A stretch of DNA of 64,000 nucleotides from Hexactinellida sp. DTS-2022 (Eukaryota > Porifera > Hexactinellida), in assembly GCA_028753945.1 (NCBI GenBank), contig JAPNXP010000002.1, positions 2,046,001-2,110,000 on the forward strand, written 5' to 3'. A program made the position numbers and the translations under genes. This document shows positions 55,243-64,000 of this stretch, piece by piece; position 1 is the stretch's first letter; each line of letters begins with the position of its first letter. The notes below the pieces were generated by a model that was not told where the DNA came from, did not search any database, and worked only from the letters and a program-made list of their open reading frames with translations.

Positions 55243-55839
55243 TTGAGGAATGTTTTATGTTATTCATTTATGTTATGTTTTAGCCGTGAAACATATATCT
55301 TCCACAAGATTCATTTCCCGATGTTAAGTGGATCTTATCGACTTCAGGGATATGTCACAAGAGCACAACATGTCAGAGTCTGGTGTTCCATACCGGTGCG
55401 CGCGCGGTGGCTTCTGATTTATCAAGACCACTTCACTAAATTTATACGGATTCATCCCCTGAAACATAAGTCTGCGGAGGCTGTATCTGAGGTCTTAGAA
55501 GATATCTTCTGTGATCTCGGCCCTCCTCATATCCTTCAAAGCGACAATGGAGGTGAGTTCAAAAACAACATCCTATTCTCTCTCCTGAACAAAAACTGGC
55601 CGGATACCAAGATTTTCCATGGAAAGCCTCGACACCCTGAAAGTCAATGCTCGGTACAGCGTGTTAACAGTTACCTGAAAAATGCTCTGGCTTCGAAGAT
55701 GAGAGACAATTCGAATGACTTAGGCTGGGTGAAGTATGTCAGACGTCTTCAAATAGAAAAGAACACCACCTTTCATTCGACGATTGGGATGACTCCGTAT
55801 GAAGCCCTCTACAATCGAAAGCCATCTTTTGGTCTCTAA
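55243..55839 (+). pseudogene. KRBA2/gypsy-like integrase core fragment
   Basis: In a 198-codon frame, only about residues 60-198 are conserved. LIYQDHFTKFIRIHPLKHKS carries the first catalytic Asp, HILQSDNGGEFKNNI the second, and HPESQCSVQRVNSYLKNAL the third-site region. The usual catalytic Glu (SVER-type) is Gln here, so the enzyme would be inactive. A C-terminal TPYEALYNRKPS motif follows, then a stop and drifting text (VWE-like residues missing). Unlike the copies at 35 and 42 kb it has no intron after the second Asp. It is therefore a different lineage, perhaps a KRBA2-like or Ty3-type integrase. Confidence 0.7.
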
Positions 55840-57541
55840 AATTTGGGAATTCCCATTGAGATAGCATCAGAAATTCATGAGGAGGAAGATCTGGATAGAA
55901 TTATAGATTAAATCAACCATCCACCTACTCTGAGTCATCTTCCATTGCTCACTTGAATATCAACACGCGTTTGACATTCTTGATCAGGCTTTCATCCAAG
56001 CAAAATTTTCTGCGCGACTATAATAGATTATTCTAGGAAATTAACGCGAATTTCTCAAAATCACGTTAATTTCCTTAACGATAATTTCATGGAGCGTTAA
56101 TTTACATGACCTTACCTCCTGCTATTTAACAAAATTATACAATGGATGGACAAACTTGCGAGCTACATATTTTCAGATATACCATGTCTATCAAGTTGAT
56201 TGGAAGCCTATTTGGGCACAATAAATAGTATTTAATCAGGAGATTAATAATCCAGAATATTTTTCTAAAATGTATTCGCGTTAATTTAATGGAGCGTTAA
56301 TTTCCTTCACGTTAATTTCATGGCGCGTTATTTCGACTATGTTGCACAGTGGCACACCCCCTGGAACTAGGAAATATTTTACCATCTTATAAAATATCCA
56401 AACGTAGTCTATCTGATTGAGCATGGTCTAATATCAAAGGTTGCATTTAAATTTTCTAGAAACAATACAGCTTCTTGGAATAATAGGACTTCAAACTCGT
56501 CTTAACGACAACTAATTTCAATTGGAATTTATTGATTGAAAAACCACAATTATTCATTGATAAGATTATAGTGTGAAATGTAAAGACAGAATTTTATTTC
56601 TAAGAATTAAAGGTAGTATAATTAGTAACATTTGAAGGAATGTTGCAGATATAAAAGAATAGCTCAGTATCTAACCAATTATTTCATTGTAACTATCGTT
56701 ATTTTTGGAAAAAATATTTTCCGCATTATCACATGTCGCGCTCTGTCAACTTTACACACAAGTTTTATTTTATTGTATTTTAATATATCAATTTGATAAG
56801 ACCAACACCTAGTGGTCTGAAATTTTTTACGATCATTTCAATTTCATTACAAGACAATGAAGACATAAATTGCCCAAATTTCGCTTGTCAAAAATATATA
56901 AAATATTGTGGTTCTTTAATATTAGTAATTTAATCATAATAAATAGGATTAAATTATGGATTTTAAAGTACATTAATTTTTCAAGCGTTTCTCTATGCGG
57001 GCCCAGCTTAAATTGTTAGGGCATGCTGCAAGGGCGATAAGGGCCCAAGGAGGAAGTACAAAATCTCAATAGTCATAATTTAAAATGAGTGCTACATCGA
57101 TTGACCGGACTAGTTGGGAGCCAAAAAGTTTCTGAAATCGAGGTATCGCGGTGCAAAGATCACAATGTAATGAGATATAAACTTGGGACGAGTGGGCATG
57201 TTCGACTAATCAAAATTTCTAGAGGAGAAGCCAAAATTATTTACCCTCGTTCGAATCACAGACGGTACAATTATTCAGAAGTTTTATACGGCCCTTGAAC
57301 CCAGATGTGACATTAGTAACGTAACTTTGTATATAAGCCCCAAGTATATCCCAGGTAAGCTCTATTTCCAGCTACAGCACTGGCGACCCCCCTATTAGTT
57401 GTTCATTGACTCCCTTGGGGCTTTCGACTCCCAGTTTGGGAATCACTGATATATAGGAATGGAGAAATATTAGAAATTTCCGAATATACCGTATCCCAAA
57501 TTTAATATAACACCAACTTTATCATATTGCAAAAATAACTA
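55840..57541. other. Intronic sequence with GCGTTAATTT repeats
   Basis: ACGTTAATTTC/GCGTTAATTT motifs recur at 56040-56110 and 56275-56340. TGTTGCAG occurs once at 56641 without a partner. A 69-codon plus frame at 57089 has no recognised family. Confidence 0.35.
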
Positions 57542-59130
57542 AATGGCTACTTCTGGTAAAAAGAAATGTCGACAATATTCAGTCGATTATTTGCATTATG
57601 GCTTTATCCGTTCATCATCAAATTGTCAACTTCCTACGTGTATAATTTGAGAACAAGTTTTTCCAATGAAGCAATGAAACCATCACGATTGTAATAACAT
57701 TTTTCGATAAAACATCCCGAATTTAGCAACAAAGACATAGCTTTCTTCGAAAATTTAAAGGGAAAAATAATGAAACGAAATACACATTCTAACATGTTCA
57801 AGAAAGGAAATATTAATAACAAAGAAGGAATGTAATCTTAATTCAATAATTCCAAATTAATTATAAAAGACGGAAACCACATAGTATTGGTGAGAAGCTC
57901 ATTCTTCATGCTATTTCTGAGGTTATCTCAACTGTTATGACCAGAATGCCGCTGAGATTCTTAGATCCATCCCCTTGAGTATGATACAGTACTAGGAGAA
58001 TTGAAGAGATGGCCAATGATGTGGAAATTCAGTTAATTCACATAATCCAAACCACAGAATTTAGCCTACAACTAATGAGTCAACTCTCTGTGCCAATGAA
58101 ACACTATTACTAGCATACGTACGCTTTACAAAAGACGGGGCAGCATCAGAAGAGGTACTATTTGCCAAATCACTAGTTACCGATACGAGGGGAGAATCTA
58201 TATTTGAAGTGGTTCAAACATTTTTGAACATCACTTCATACACTTGTCGAACATTATAACATGCTCAACGGATGGTGCTCCTTCAATGATTGGTTGCTAT
58301 CGTGGAATTATTTCTCTATTAAAGAAGGAAGTTCCTAACGTATTTTCCATACATTTTGTGATACACCGTCAACACTTGGTAGGCAAGAAGCTTAGTCATC
58401 AGTTAAATTCATCACTAGAAGTAGTCACAACTGCAATTAATGGTATTAAAACACGAGCAATAAAAGATCGTCTTTTTCGACAGCTTTGCCATGAGAATGA
58501 TGAACATTCGAACGACTTCTCCTTCACACAGAAGTCAGATGGTTGTCAAATGGAAAATGCTTAAAACGGTTCTATGAATTATTTGATACCATAGTCCAGA
58601 TTCTGGATGGCTTTAATCCAGAATTGTCCGACTAAATCAAAATAAGAAAGCATGATATCGATTTTCGTAGTGACATTTTTGATAAGTTGAATTCGTTTTG
58701 AGTTGGCAAACAAGGCCAAGATGTTAACTTAATCAAAACTAAGTCTGTCGTTACATCTTTCATAATCAAACTAGATTTGTACAAGCAGATATTTGTCGTA
58801 GAGAGTTTTACCAGTTCCCTTCTCTGCAAGCAGTACCGTGCATATTCTTCGCATCTCGAATTAATGAGTGAAAATATGCAAATACGATTTAAGGATTTAA
58901 CCCAGCTGATCGTACAGATTGGGTATTAAACCCATCTTAAACAGACCTACAAATGGTTTAGTTAGAAATTCAAGAGCAACTAGCTGAGCTGCAAGCAGAT
59001 ATCGAAGCTCGAATAGAATTTAATCAACTTGGTTATTCGAGCTTCTGGGTGCAAACGAAGAATATTAGCGTATGCCCTTATTATGTCAGAGGACAAAGCT
59101 TCTAATTATTTACTTCCTACATAGTTGAGA
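57542..59130 (+). pseudogene. ZBED5-like hAT transposase relic
   Basis: It starts with a Lys-rich block, then YSVDYLHYGFI and CQLPTCII (BED zinc-finger cysteines), as in the N-terminus of ZBED5/FAM200-type hAT proteins. Following blocks are IGEKLILHA, RRIEEMANDVEIQLIHIIQT, and the frame 58244-58564 with CSTDGAPSMIGCYRGIISLL, a catalytic-core segment containing Asp. FVIHRQHLVGKKL follows. Many stops and frameshifts are present, including one before the BED histidines. Confidence 0.75.
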
Positions 59131-59559
59131 AAGGCTTTAGCGCAGTAATGAGGCTACAGACCAAACAGCGAAATAGATTGCAAATCTCGAAATCAGGCGA
59201 TCTACGTTTCTACTATCTATGATCTACGCTTAATATAATAAAAATGACTGTGAATGAATTTTGGTCTTCCAAATTCTATTATAATTGATTCATAAACAAA
59301 GTAATAAATATGTGATCTAAATTTGTTATAGTATGTTTAGTCAGTATTACGAGAAGGGGACGCTGGAAAATTTTGAACGGTTTAAGTGGACAGTAAGTGA
59401 AAAAGGTTGAGAAACACTGCTCTAGAACTATGTATAAGTACTACATATATCATTTTGATAATGACATTCAGTTTTAAGTTAGCGATAAGTTGCTAAGTTG
59501 ATTAATACGCGCATTATACGTAGCCCCCGCTATCTTTCAGGACGTATTTATATGTTAAA
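59131..59559. other. Intronic sequence
   Basis: No supported gene. Confidence 0.5.
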
Positions 59560-59716
59560 TCTATGATCACCCCGGACTGTCGAACGTGCGCTCGCCCCCC
59601 CCCCCCAAAATCCCAAAAATATCCCAAGGTTTTTATTGTATTTGCAATTAATACTAGGGTCGAACCCGGTTCTCCAAGACCGCTCCCCCCAAAAGAAGCT
59701 CCCAGCGCCGCCACTG
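59560..59716 (-). mobile_element. hAT-like element right end, G/C-tract type
   Basis: It ends AAGCTCCCAGCGCCGCCACTG, the complement of CAGTGGCGGCGCTGGGAGC, with a C tract at 59597-59606. The left end is not identified. Confidence 0.5.
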
Positions 59717-59919
59717 ATTTGTTGAGGACATTCAAAACGCCAAACACGTCTGCGAAGTAGGTTAGCCGAGAGATTAAATGTGGATCTTCAAATCAAGTCA
59801 CTGAGGCGACATTAGGCAAACTTGTAGACTCATTTTATCTCAAGAATTTTTGATTTCCATACTGAGTTCATAAACATGATTGAGGCAACTTCCCCGAGAA
59901 AGCCATCGAGTGCCGACAT

Positions 59920-60415
59920 CAGGGTTGGGGCCGATTACGATTATAATCGTAATCGATTGTAATCGATAACACATTTCGCTGTAATCGTAATCGTAATCAG
60001 ATGATTCTATTAGAGTGTAATCGTATCGTAATCGTAATCATGCTATTTTATTAGCGTATTTATCTTTGAAATTAAGGATAAATTATCAATTCGTAGGATT
60101 GCACACGCGAAAGTGCTTTTATTGAATAAGAGTCACATTAATTTGAATTCCATCAAAGATATACAGTAACAGTTTATTGAAATTGACACTTTTCCTTATT
60201 GTTAGTACTTTTAAATTCGAATTTGTCAGGCTTAGCCAGACCGCATTAAGTATACATTTTGGGTTGTTTTCATAATCGTAATCATATACAAGTTTATAGT
60301 AATTGTAATCGTAATCGTAATCGCTTACAAATTATAGATAGTAATCGTAATCATAATCGTTTAAAAAATATAGATCGTAATCGTAATCATCTGATTGTAA
60401 TCGGCCCCAACCCTG
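59920..60415. mobile_element. hAT-like element with TAATCG satellite
   Basis: The ends CAGGGTTGGGGCCGATTACG and complement enclose arrays of TAATCG/CGATTA hexamers. The left flank GCCGACAT and the right text GCCCGACAT (60418-60426) suggest an 8-bp duplication plus small G/C-run changes. The 60-codon repetitive frame (RNRNH repeats) is microsatellite. Confidence 0.75.
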
Positions 60416-60429
60416 GGGCCCGACATGAA

Positions 60430-61086
60430 CAACAAAATTGAATGTTCTTTTTTCCAGTTTTTCACCCATCAATTTAAAAAGGTGGTGGGTGAGCGATTAG
60501 GCGCGAATGAAGTTCACACACTGAACAGTTACATCCAATACTTCTTTAAGGGACGGTGGAAGAGTCTTTGTAGCCAGTGTTTCTCGATGAAGAGCGAATG
60601 TGTGGAAATAATATAGGGAACATCTGGGTAGTGAAACTTGAGCGGACTCCCAACATAACAGGTGCACCATCAATGCAAAGAGATATAGAAGTGATAATTC
60701 CAAGAGAGGTTGTTGGAAGCAAGAAAAGCATCAACTTTGTCTATGATGTCCCGTGACTTAGATGTGGCAAACAATGGTTTGCACATAAGGAATTCTTCTT
60801 AGACTCTGTTTCCAGAAAGAAAACGTACATAAATAATTGGAAACATCAGTGGACTAATCTAAATGCATGGTTCCTTACGCTGGACTCATTCGTAATTTTT
60901 CACACAGTTGCTGACGAATATTTTCTGACATACAACCAATTCGTTGCGAAATAGTGTTGTTGGAGAGTAGAATTTGAGCAAGCGTGGTTTTACTTCTTTG
61001 CACAAATTAATTCGGTCCTCTCCAGTGCGCAGGGCTAGGGCTTCACTAAATCCTCGGCGATGCGTTGGGCGACACGATATCATCAA
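60430..61086 (-). pseudogene. Second ZBED5-like hAT transposase relic
   Basis: On the minus strand, YVRFLSGN, EEFLMCKPLFATSKSRDIID (with a stop between), KVDAFLASNNLSW, a LCIDGAPVMLG core and LHRETLATKTLPPSLKEVLD follow the ZBED5 order. They continue into VQCVNFIRA. Frames shift several times. It is opposite in orientation to the relic at 57542, and the element 59920-60415 lies next to its end. Confidence 0.7.
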
Positions 61087-61460
61087 TTGCTGGCTGTCGA
61101 AGAGGTTAATATTGTAACGCTTCTAGGGACTCAATTGCTTATAAAATTAAAATGAGCTATATTCAAACAATAAGTAACAATCAAATAGTTTAGAACACTT
61201 AGCCTACAATTTGGTTCTAACCCACTGTGTAATTATTTAGCAAGATAAAACATGTCTGAAGTTCCATGTTAGAATACAAAGCCATTTTAAGAGTTGTGAA
61301 AAAATTTAAGCTCTTTATCTGTGAGAAAACTAGAGCTAGAGTATATTTGCTATGCTCTATTTAAATCCTCTATATGTTGATAAAATCTAGGCATTGTTCA
61401 CCCAGTTAAAATGTGCTAGAATAGACTACATAAAGTAAATAAAATTTTGGAATCTACTAC
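61087..61460. other. Intronic sequence beside the host exon
   Basis: No other feature seen. Confidence 0.5.
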
Positions 61461-61652
61461 CTGCGTGATAAAGTGTTCATACAGAAGAGAGAAATGTGTA
61501 AAGTTTTCTAACATCTCTTCTCTGTTAATCCAATCAAGATCATAAAATTCCAACAAAGAAGTTTGCATTTGAAGATGAGCAGAATAAAGATTTTTCTGAC
61601 ATTCAAAATAATCCCTTAATGATTTGAGAAACTTTGTGGAGCCCTGCTGATG
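61461..61652 (-). CDS. Host amphiphysin/BIN-like gene, N-terminal BAR exon
   Basis: This 192-nt minus-strand exon (64 codons, phase 0 at both ends) runs from the acceptor TTTTTTTAG to the donor ACGCAG|GTAGTA. It reads HQQGSTKFLKSLRDYFECQK, then SLLEFYDLDWINREEMLENF and a final SLLYEHFITQ. This is the BAR segment with the small-residue/Leu helix, the W-x-x-R/G turn and the acidic-aromatic helix that precede the KRGRK exon. It joins the 47675-47355 exon without a phase change. The preceding exon, which would carry the amphipathic N-terminus, was not found before 64000. Confidence 0.8.
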
Positions 61653-61919
61653 CTAAAAAAATATAAGTACATAGAAATTCTAAATTATGCAACATAATTA
61701 AGTAAATATAAACGATTTAGATGATAGATCTTAGTAGGTATAAATATAAACTATAGCAGGAGTTAAAGAAATCGAAATCTTTAGTACACCAATGACATCA
61801 TAACTTTCACACCTGAAGCCCTAGGAAAATATGATTACACACCAACGAAGTGGATTCAAAAGTATTTGGTACTAACGGCACATCTGGGTCCCAGGAAAAA
61901 CACCTGAATGATTAAAATG
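61653..61919. other. Intronic sequence upstream of the BAR exon
   Basis: No supported feature. Confidence 0.5.
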
Positions 61920-61981
61920 CTACTTCAATTTTATGCAGAACATATAGTTAAGACTATATGTTCTGCATAAAATTGAAGTAG
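61920..61981. repeat. 29-bp perfect hairpin with 4-nt loop
   Basis: CTACTTCAATTTTATGCAGA... pairs perfectly over 29 bp with its complement, with loop TAAG. It may be a microRNA-like fold, a tiny foldback element or a cruciform. Confidence 0.85.
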
Positions 61982-62422
61982 TAATTTAACTCGGTTTGCA
62001 CTCAATGGTCTAACATATTAAAAGTTATTTATAGTGTCCTTGAGGAGAAGATCCAGAAATTTAGGAGCAGTAAATTTTCCTGAAGGATAGGTTCGCTGGA
62101 AAACCTATCAGAAATCTCACATTATGAAAACCGAACGATGTGAAAAAATTTCGACGTTCTCCTCTAGAAATTTTGATTAGCCGAAAATGCCCACTGGTCC
62201 CAAGTTTATATCACACTTTATTGTGATATATGACTGCGAGACCTCAATTTCCAAATCATTTGGGCTCCCAACTAGTCAGGTTTATTGAGGTACCACTTAT
62301 ATAAAATATAAAAAACTCGAGAAAATATAAGAGTACGAGGTTTTGTACCTCTCACCCTTACAGCAGACCTTTTTAACTATTTAAGAGGGAGCCGGATGGC
62401 TAGAATGCTGATAAAGTGGGGT

Positions 62423-62641
62423 CAGAGGCGTGGTTAGCCATGTATGAAGTTCGGTACAGGTAAATTTGGGTGCGACATTACCGCACTATAGTGGGCAATA
62501 TGGTGGACATCATTTTTTGGGAGCAACCTGTGCCCCAAGTGCTGCATCCTTGCTACTGGTCTAGCTGGGGTCCAAGCTGGTTGCGACATCCGGGGTAGCT
62601 GGTTGCGACATCCGGAGTAGCTGGCCATGGCTACGCCACTG
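62423..62641. mobile_element. hAT-like element, CAGAGGCGTGGTTAGCC type
   Basis: The ends CAGAGGCGTGGTTAGCCATG and the complement of CAGTGGCGTAGCCATGGCC enclose 219 bp with two tandem copies of a 22-bp unit (GGTTGCGACATCCGGAGTAG). GGGT occurs at both flanks, but a full 8-bp duplication is not visible. Confidence 0.65.
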
Positions 62642-63413
62642 GGGTCCTATATTGTATCAACCTACCTCATGTTACTGAATAAAATAATCCAAATTTGCAG
62701 CTGGGCCGACGCATGTTCCTTTGGAATAGCTATCTTTTGGTGGCTACTGATTGCTCAATTGATAGTGCCACCAAAGGAAATGCTGTCTGCACAATTCAAC
62801 CCCCATTTGTGGCATGAATTAAACCCATTAGAAAAATTTGTCTTTTCCCATTAGACGCAGAATTTTATCGTGAATCGAATGGTAAATAAAAATTGTGGCG
62901 TTAGTGTAACATTTTTTGAGTTATGGACCAGACAAATTTTGAAAGGTGCTAAAAATGTGTCCAAAATTTGCTGATCAAAATTTTTTACCCTAGGTTCAAA
63001 ACAAGGCTTTATATAGGTGCCTAGTCTGCAACTTTAGGTACCAGCCAGGCATCCATTGAAAAGCTTAAGTGATTGTAATGTGATTTGATTTAGTTGCCGG
63101 GTTGTCACTAGTTTAAATAGTGCAATATCATTGAATTGAAACTGATTATGTAATATGAATTTATGACTAACACAATGAGGGCGGTAAGACTTCACCGCTT
63201 TTATAAAGTACAGGCACATAAAATCTTAGTTAAACTCTAATTTAAAATATCATACCAAAATTGCAAAATCCTGAACATCAGATAGAAATTCAAATTTAGA
63301 CCTAGTGTAAAGTAGTTAAAGCTAGTTGGTTTCCCTTGCGGTAGCAACACTTACAAATATTCTAGTCACTAGTAGCATTAAGCTTTAGTTTAGTATATAA
63401 CTAAGAATCAGTA
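62642..63413. other. Intronic sequence
   Basis: No supported gene. Confidence 0.5.
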
Positions 63414-63829
63414 CAGTGGAACCCCGCGTATCGGGGCACCTCCGTCCAAGCGCTCAGCGCCCCGATACGAGGGAGTGCCTCGATATGAGGGGTTCTAAGA
63501 GAACTCCAATATGTTTAGTTAAAACAATTAAGTTAGCACCAACACAACAAATCATAAACATATAGTCAAAACCTAGAGTTAAGGCTGATATATAAGCAGT
63601 ACTACACATTACAATTTCACATTATACTTTACCTACACTAGGAGTCACAAAACTATGATATTCACGGAATTAAAAAAAAAAAAAACTCCCCCGATTACCT
63701 CAACACGAGTCTCTAGCGTGAGTGGGTGACGCTTAGCGGCCAAAGAATACTAAGCTGCTCAAAAGTAAAAGCATGTTACTCAAGAGAAATAATCTTCGGT
63801 GGAGTGCCCCGATACGCGGGGTTCTACTG
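63414..63829. mobile_element. Tigger-like element, CAGTGGAACCCCGCG type
   Basis: This 416-bp element has inverted ends CAGTGGAACCCCGCGTATCG and the complement of CAGTAGAACCCCGCGTATCG between TA dinucleotides. Inside the ends are CCCCGATACGAGG subrepeats. An A15-type tract lies near 63670. Confidence 0.85.
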
Positions 63830-63940
63830 TATCAAGCTATTGATGTAGTTCACTAATATTTTCTTAACTGTGTCGGTGCCTGTAATAAACATCTATATTT
63901 ATCAATTGCTTCTTTACATAAGTTAAGAAAATATTTCTAA

Positions 63941-64000
63941 TGGCTACCCCTTTTGGTAATTTGAGTATTCCTCCTCTTCAACCGGGTGAGAGAATCGCTT
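63941..64000 (+). other. Possible start of an open frame running off the window
   Basis: An ATG at 63941 opens MATPFGNLSIPPLQPGERIA, uninterrupted to the edge. It could be the start of a retroelement gag-like protein or chance; the frame is too short to judge. Confidence 0.25.

Noticed and set aside
1..64000. tRNA, rRNA or other structured RNA genes
   Set aside because: No tRNA boxes or rRNA-like GC-rich conserved blocks were recognised by eye; a tRNAscan/Rfam run would be needed to exclude small ones.

Overview
The window looks like one AT-rich stretch of an invertebrate animal genome. It is made of very large introns packed with DNA transposons. I cannot name the species. Animal origin is inferred from an amphiphysin/BIN-type BAR gene, spliced exons, and the set of transposon superfamilies (P/THAP, Ginger-like, hAT, pogo/Tigger, MULE, Transib, Harbinger, Helitron-like). 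I see no bacterial operons, CRISPR arrays, or rRNA or tRNA genes.

Host gene. Four exons on the minus strand fit together in order and reading phase: 61652-61461, 47675-47355, 27780-27411 and 4324-4071. The first three encode most of a BAR domain, including a KRGRKLLDYDS motif typical of amphiphysin/BIN1/BIN2. The fourth is a disordered tail segment. The introns between them are about 13.8, 19.6 and 23.1 kb, so almost everything else here sits inside one gene. The first exon(s) lie to the right of the window, and any SH3 or last exon lies to the left.

Layout, left to right. 0.8-2.4 kb: a satellite-filled hAT-like element and a Transib (RAG1-related) transposase relic. 6.2-9.7 kb: an apparently complete P-element-like transposon with matching terminal inverted repeats (TIRs) and an intact 966-codon THAP transposase. 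11-20 kb: a MULE relic and a dense field of pogo/Tigger-like and other miniature elements. 20.0-25.8 kb: a second, dead P-like element that carries a MULE-like foldback and a TGTTGCAG element in which further elements are nested. 26-34 kb: Helitron-like ends, a 28-bp hairpin satellite inside a Tigger-like element, and a MULE relic. 35-39 kb: a spliced integrase relic followed by an OTU-protease relic, the combination known from Ginger1 transposons. 40.3-41.4 kb: a TGTTGCAG foldback element with GATA target duplications. 42.3-44.8 kb: a second spliced integrase relic split by a hAT-like element. 45-51 kb: more hAT-like, Tigger-like and Ginger-like elements. 55 kb: an intronless integrase fragment with a changed catalytic residue. 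57.5-61 kb: two ZBED5-like hAT relics in opposite orientations. 63.4-63.8 kb: another Tigger-like element.

How the parts relate. Most miniature elements have no genes and would depend on transposases made elsewhere. Repeated nesting lets relative ages be read, and several target-site duplications (TSDs) were identified exactly by comparing interrupted with uninterrupted copies. The most notable result is a TGTTGCAG...CTGCAACA family with 4-bp duplications lying near integrase plus OTU relics, consistent with a Ginger1-like system.
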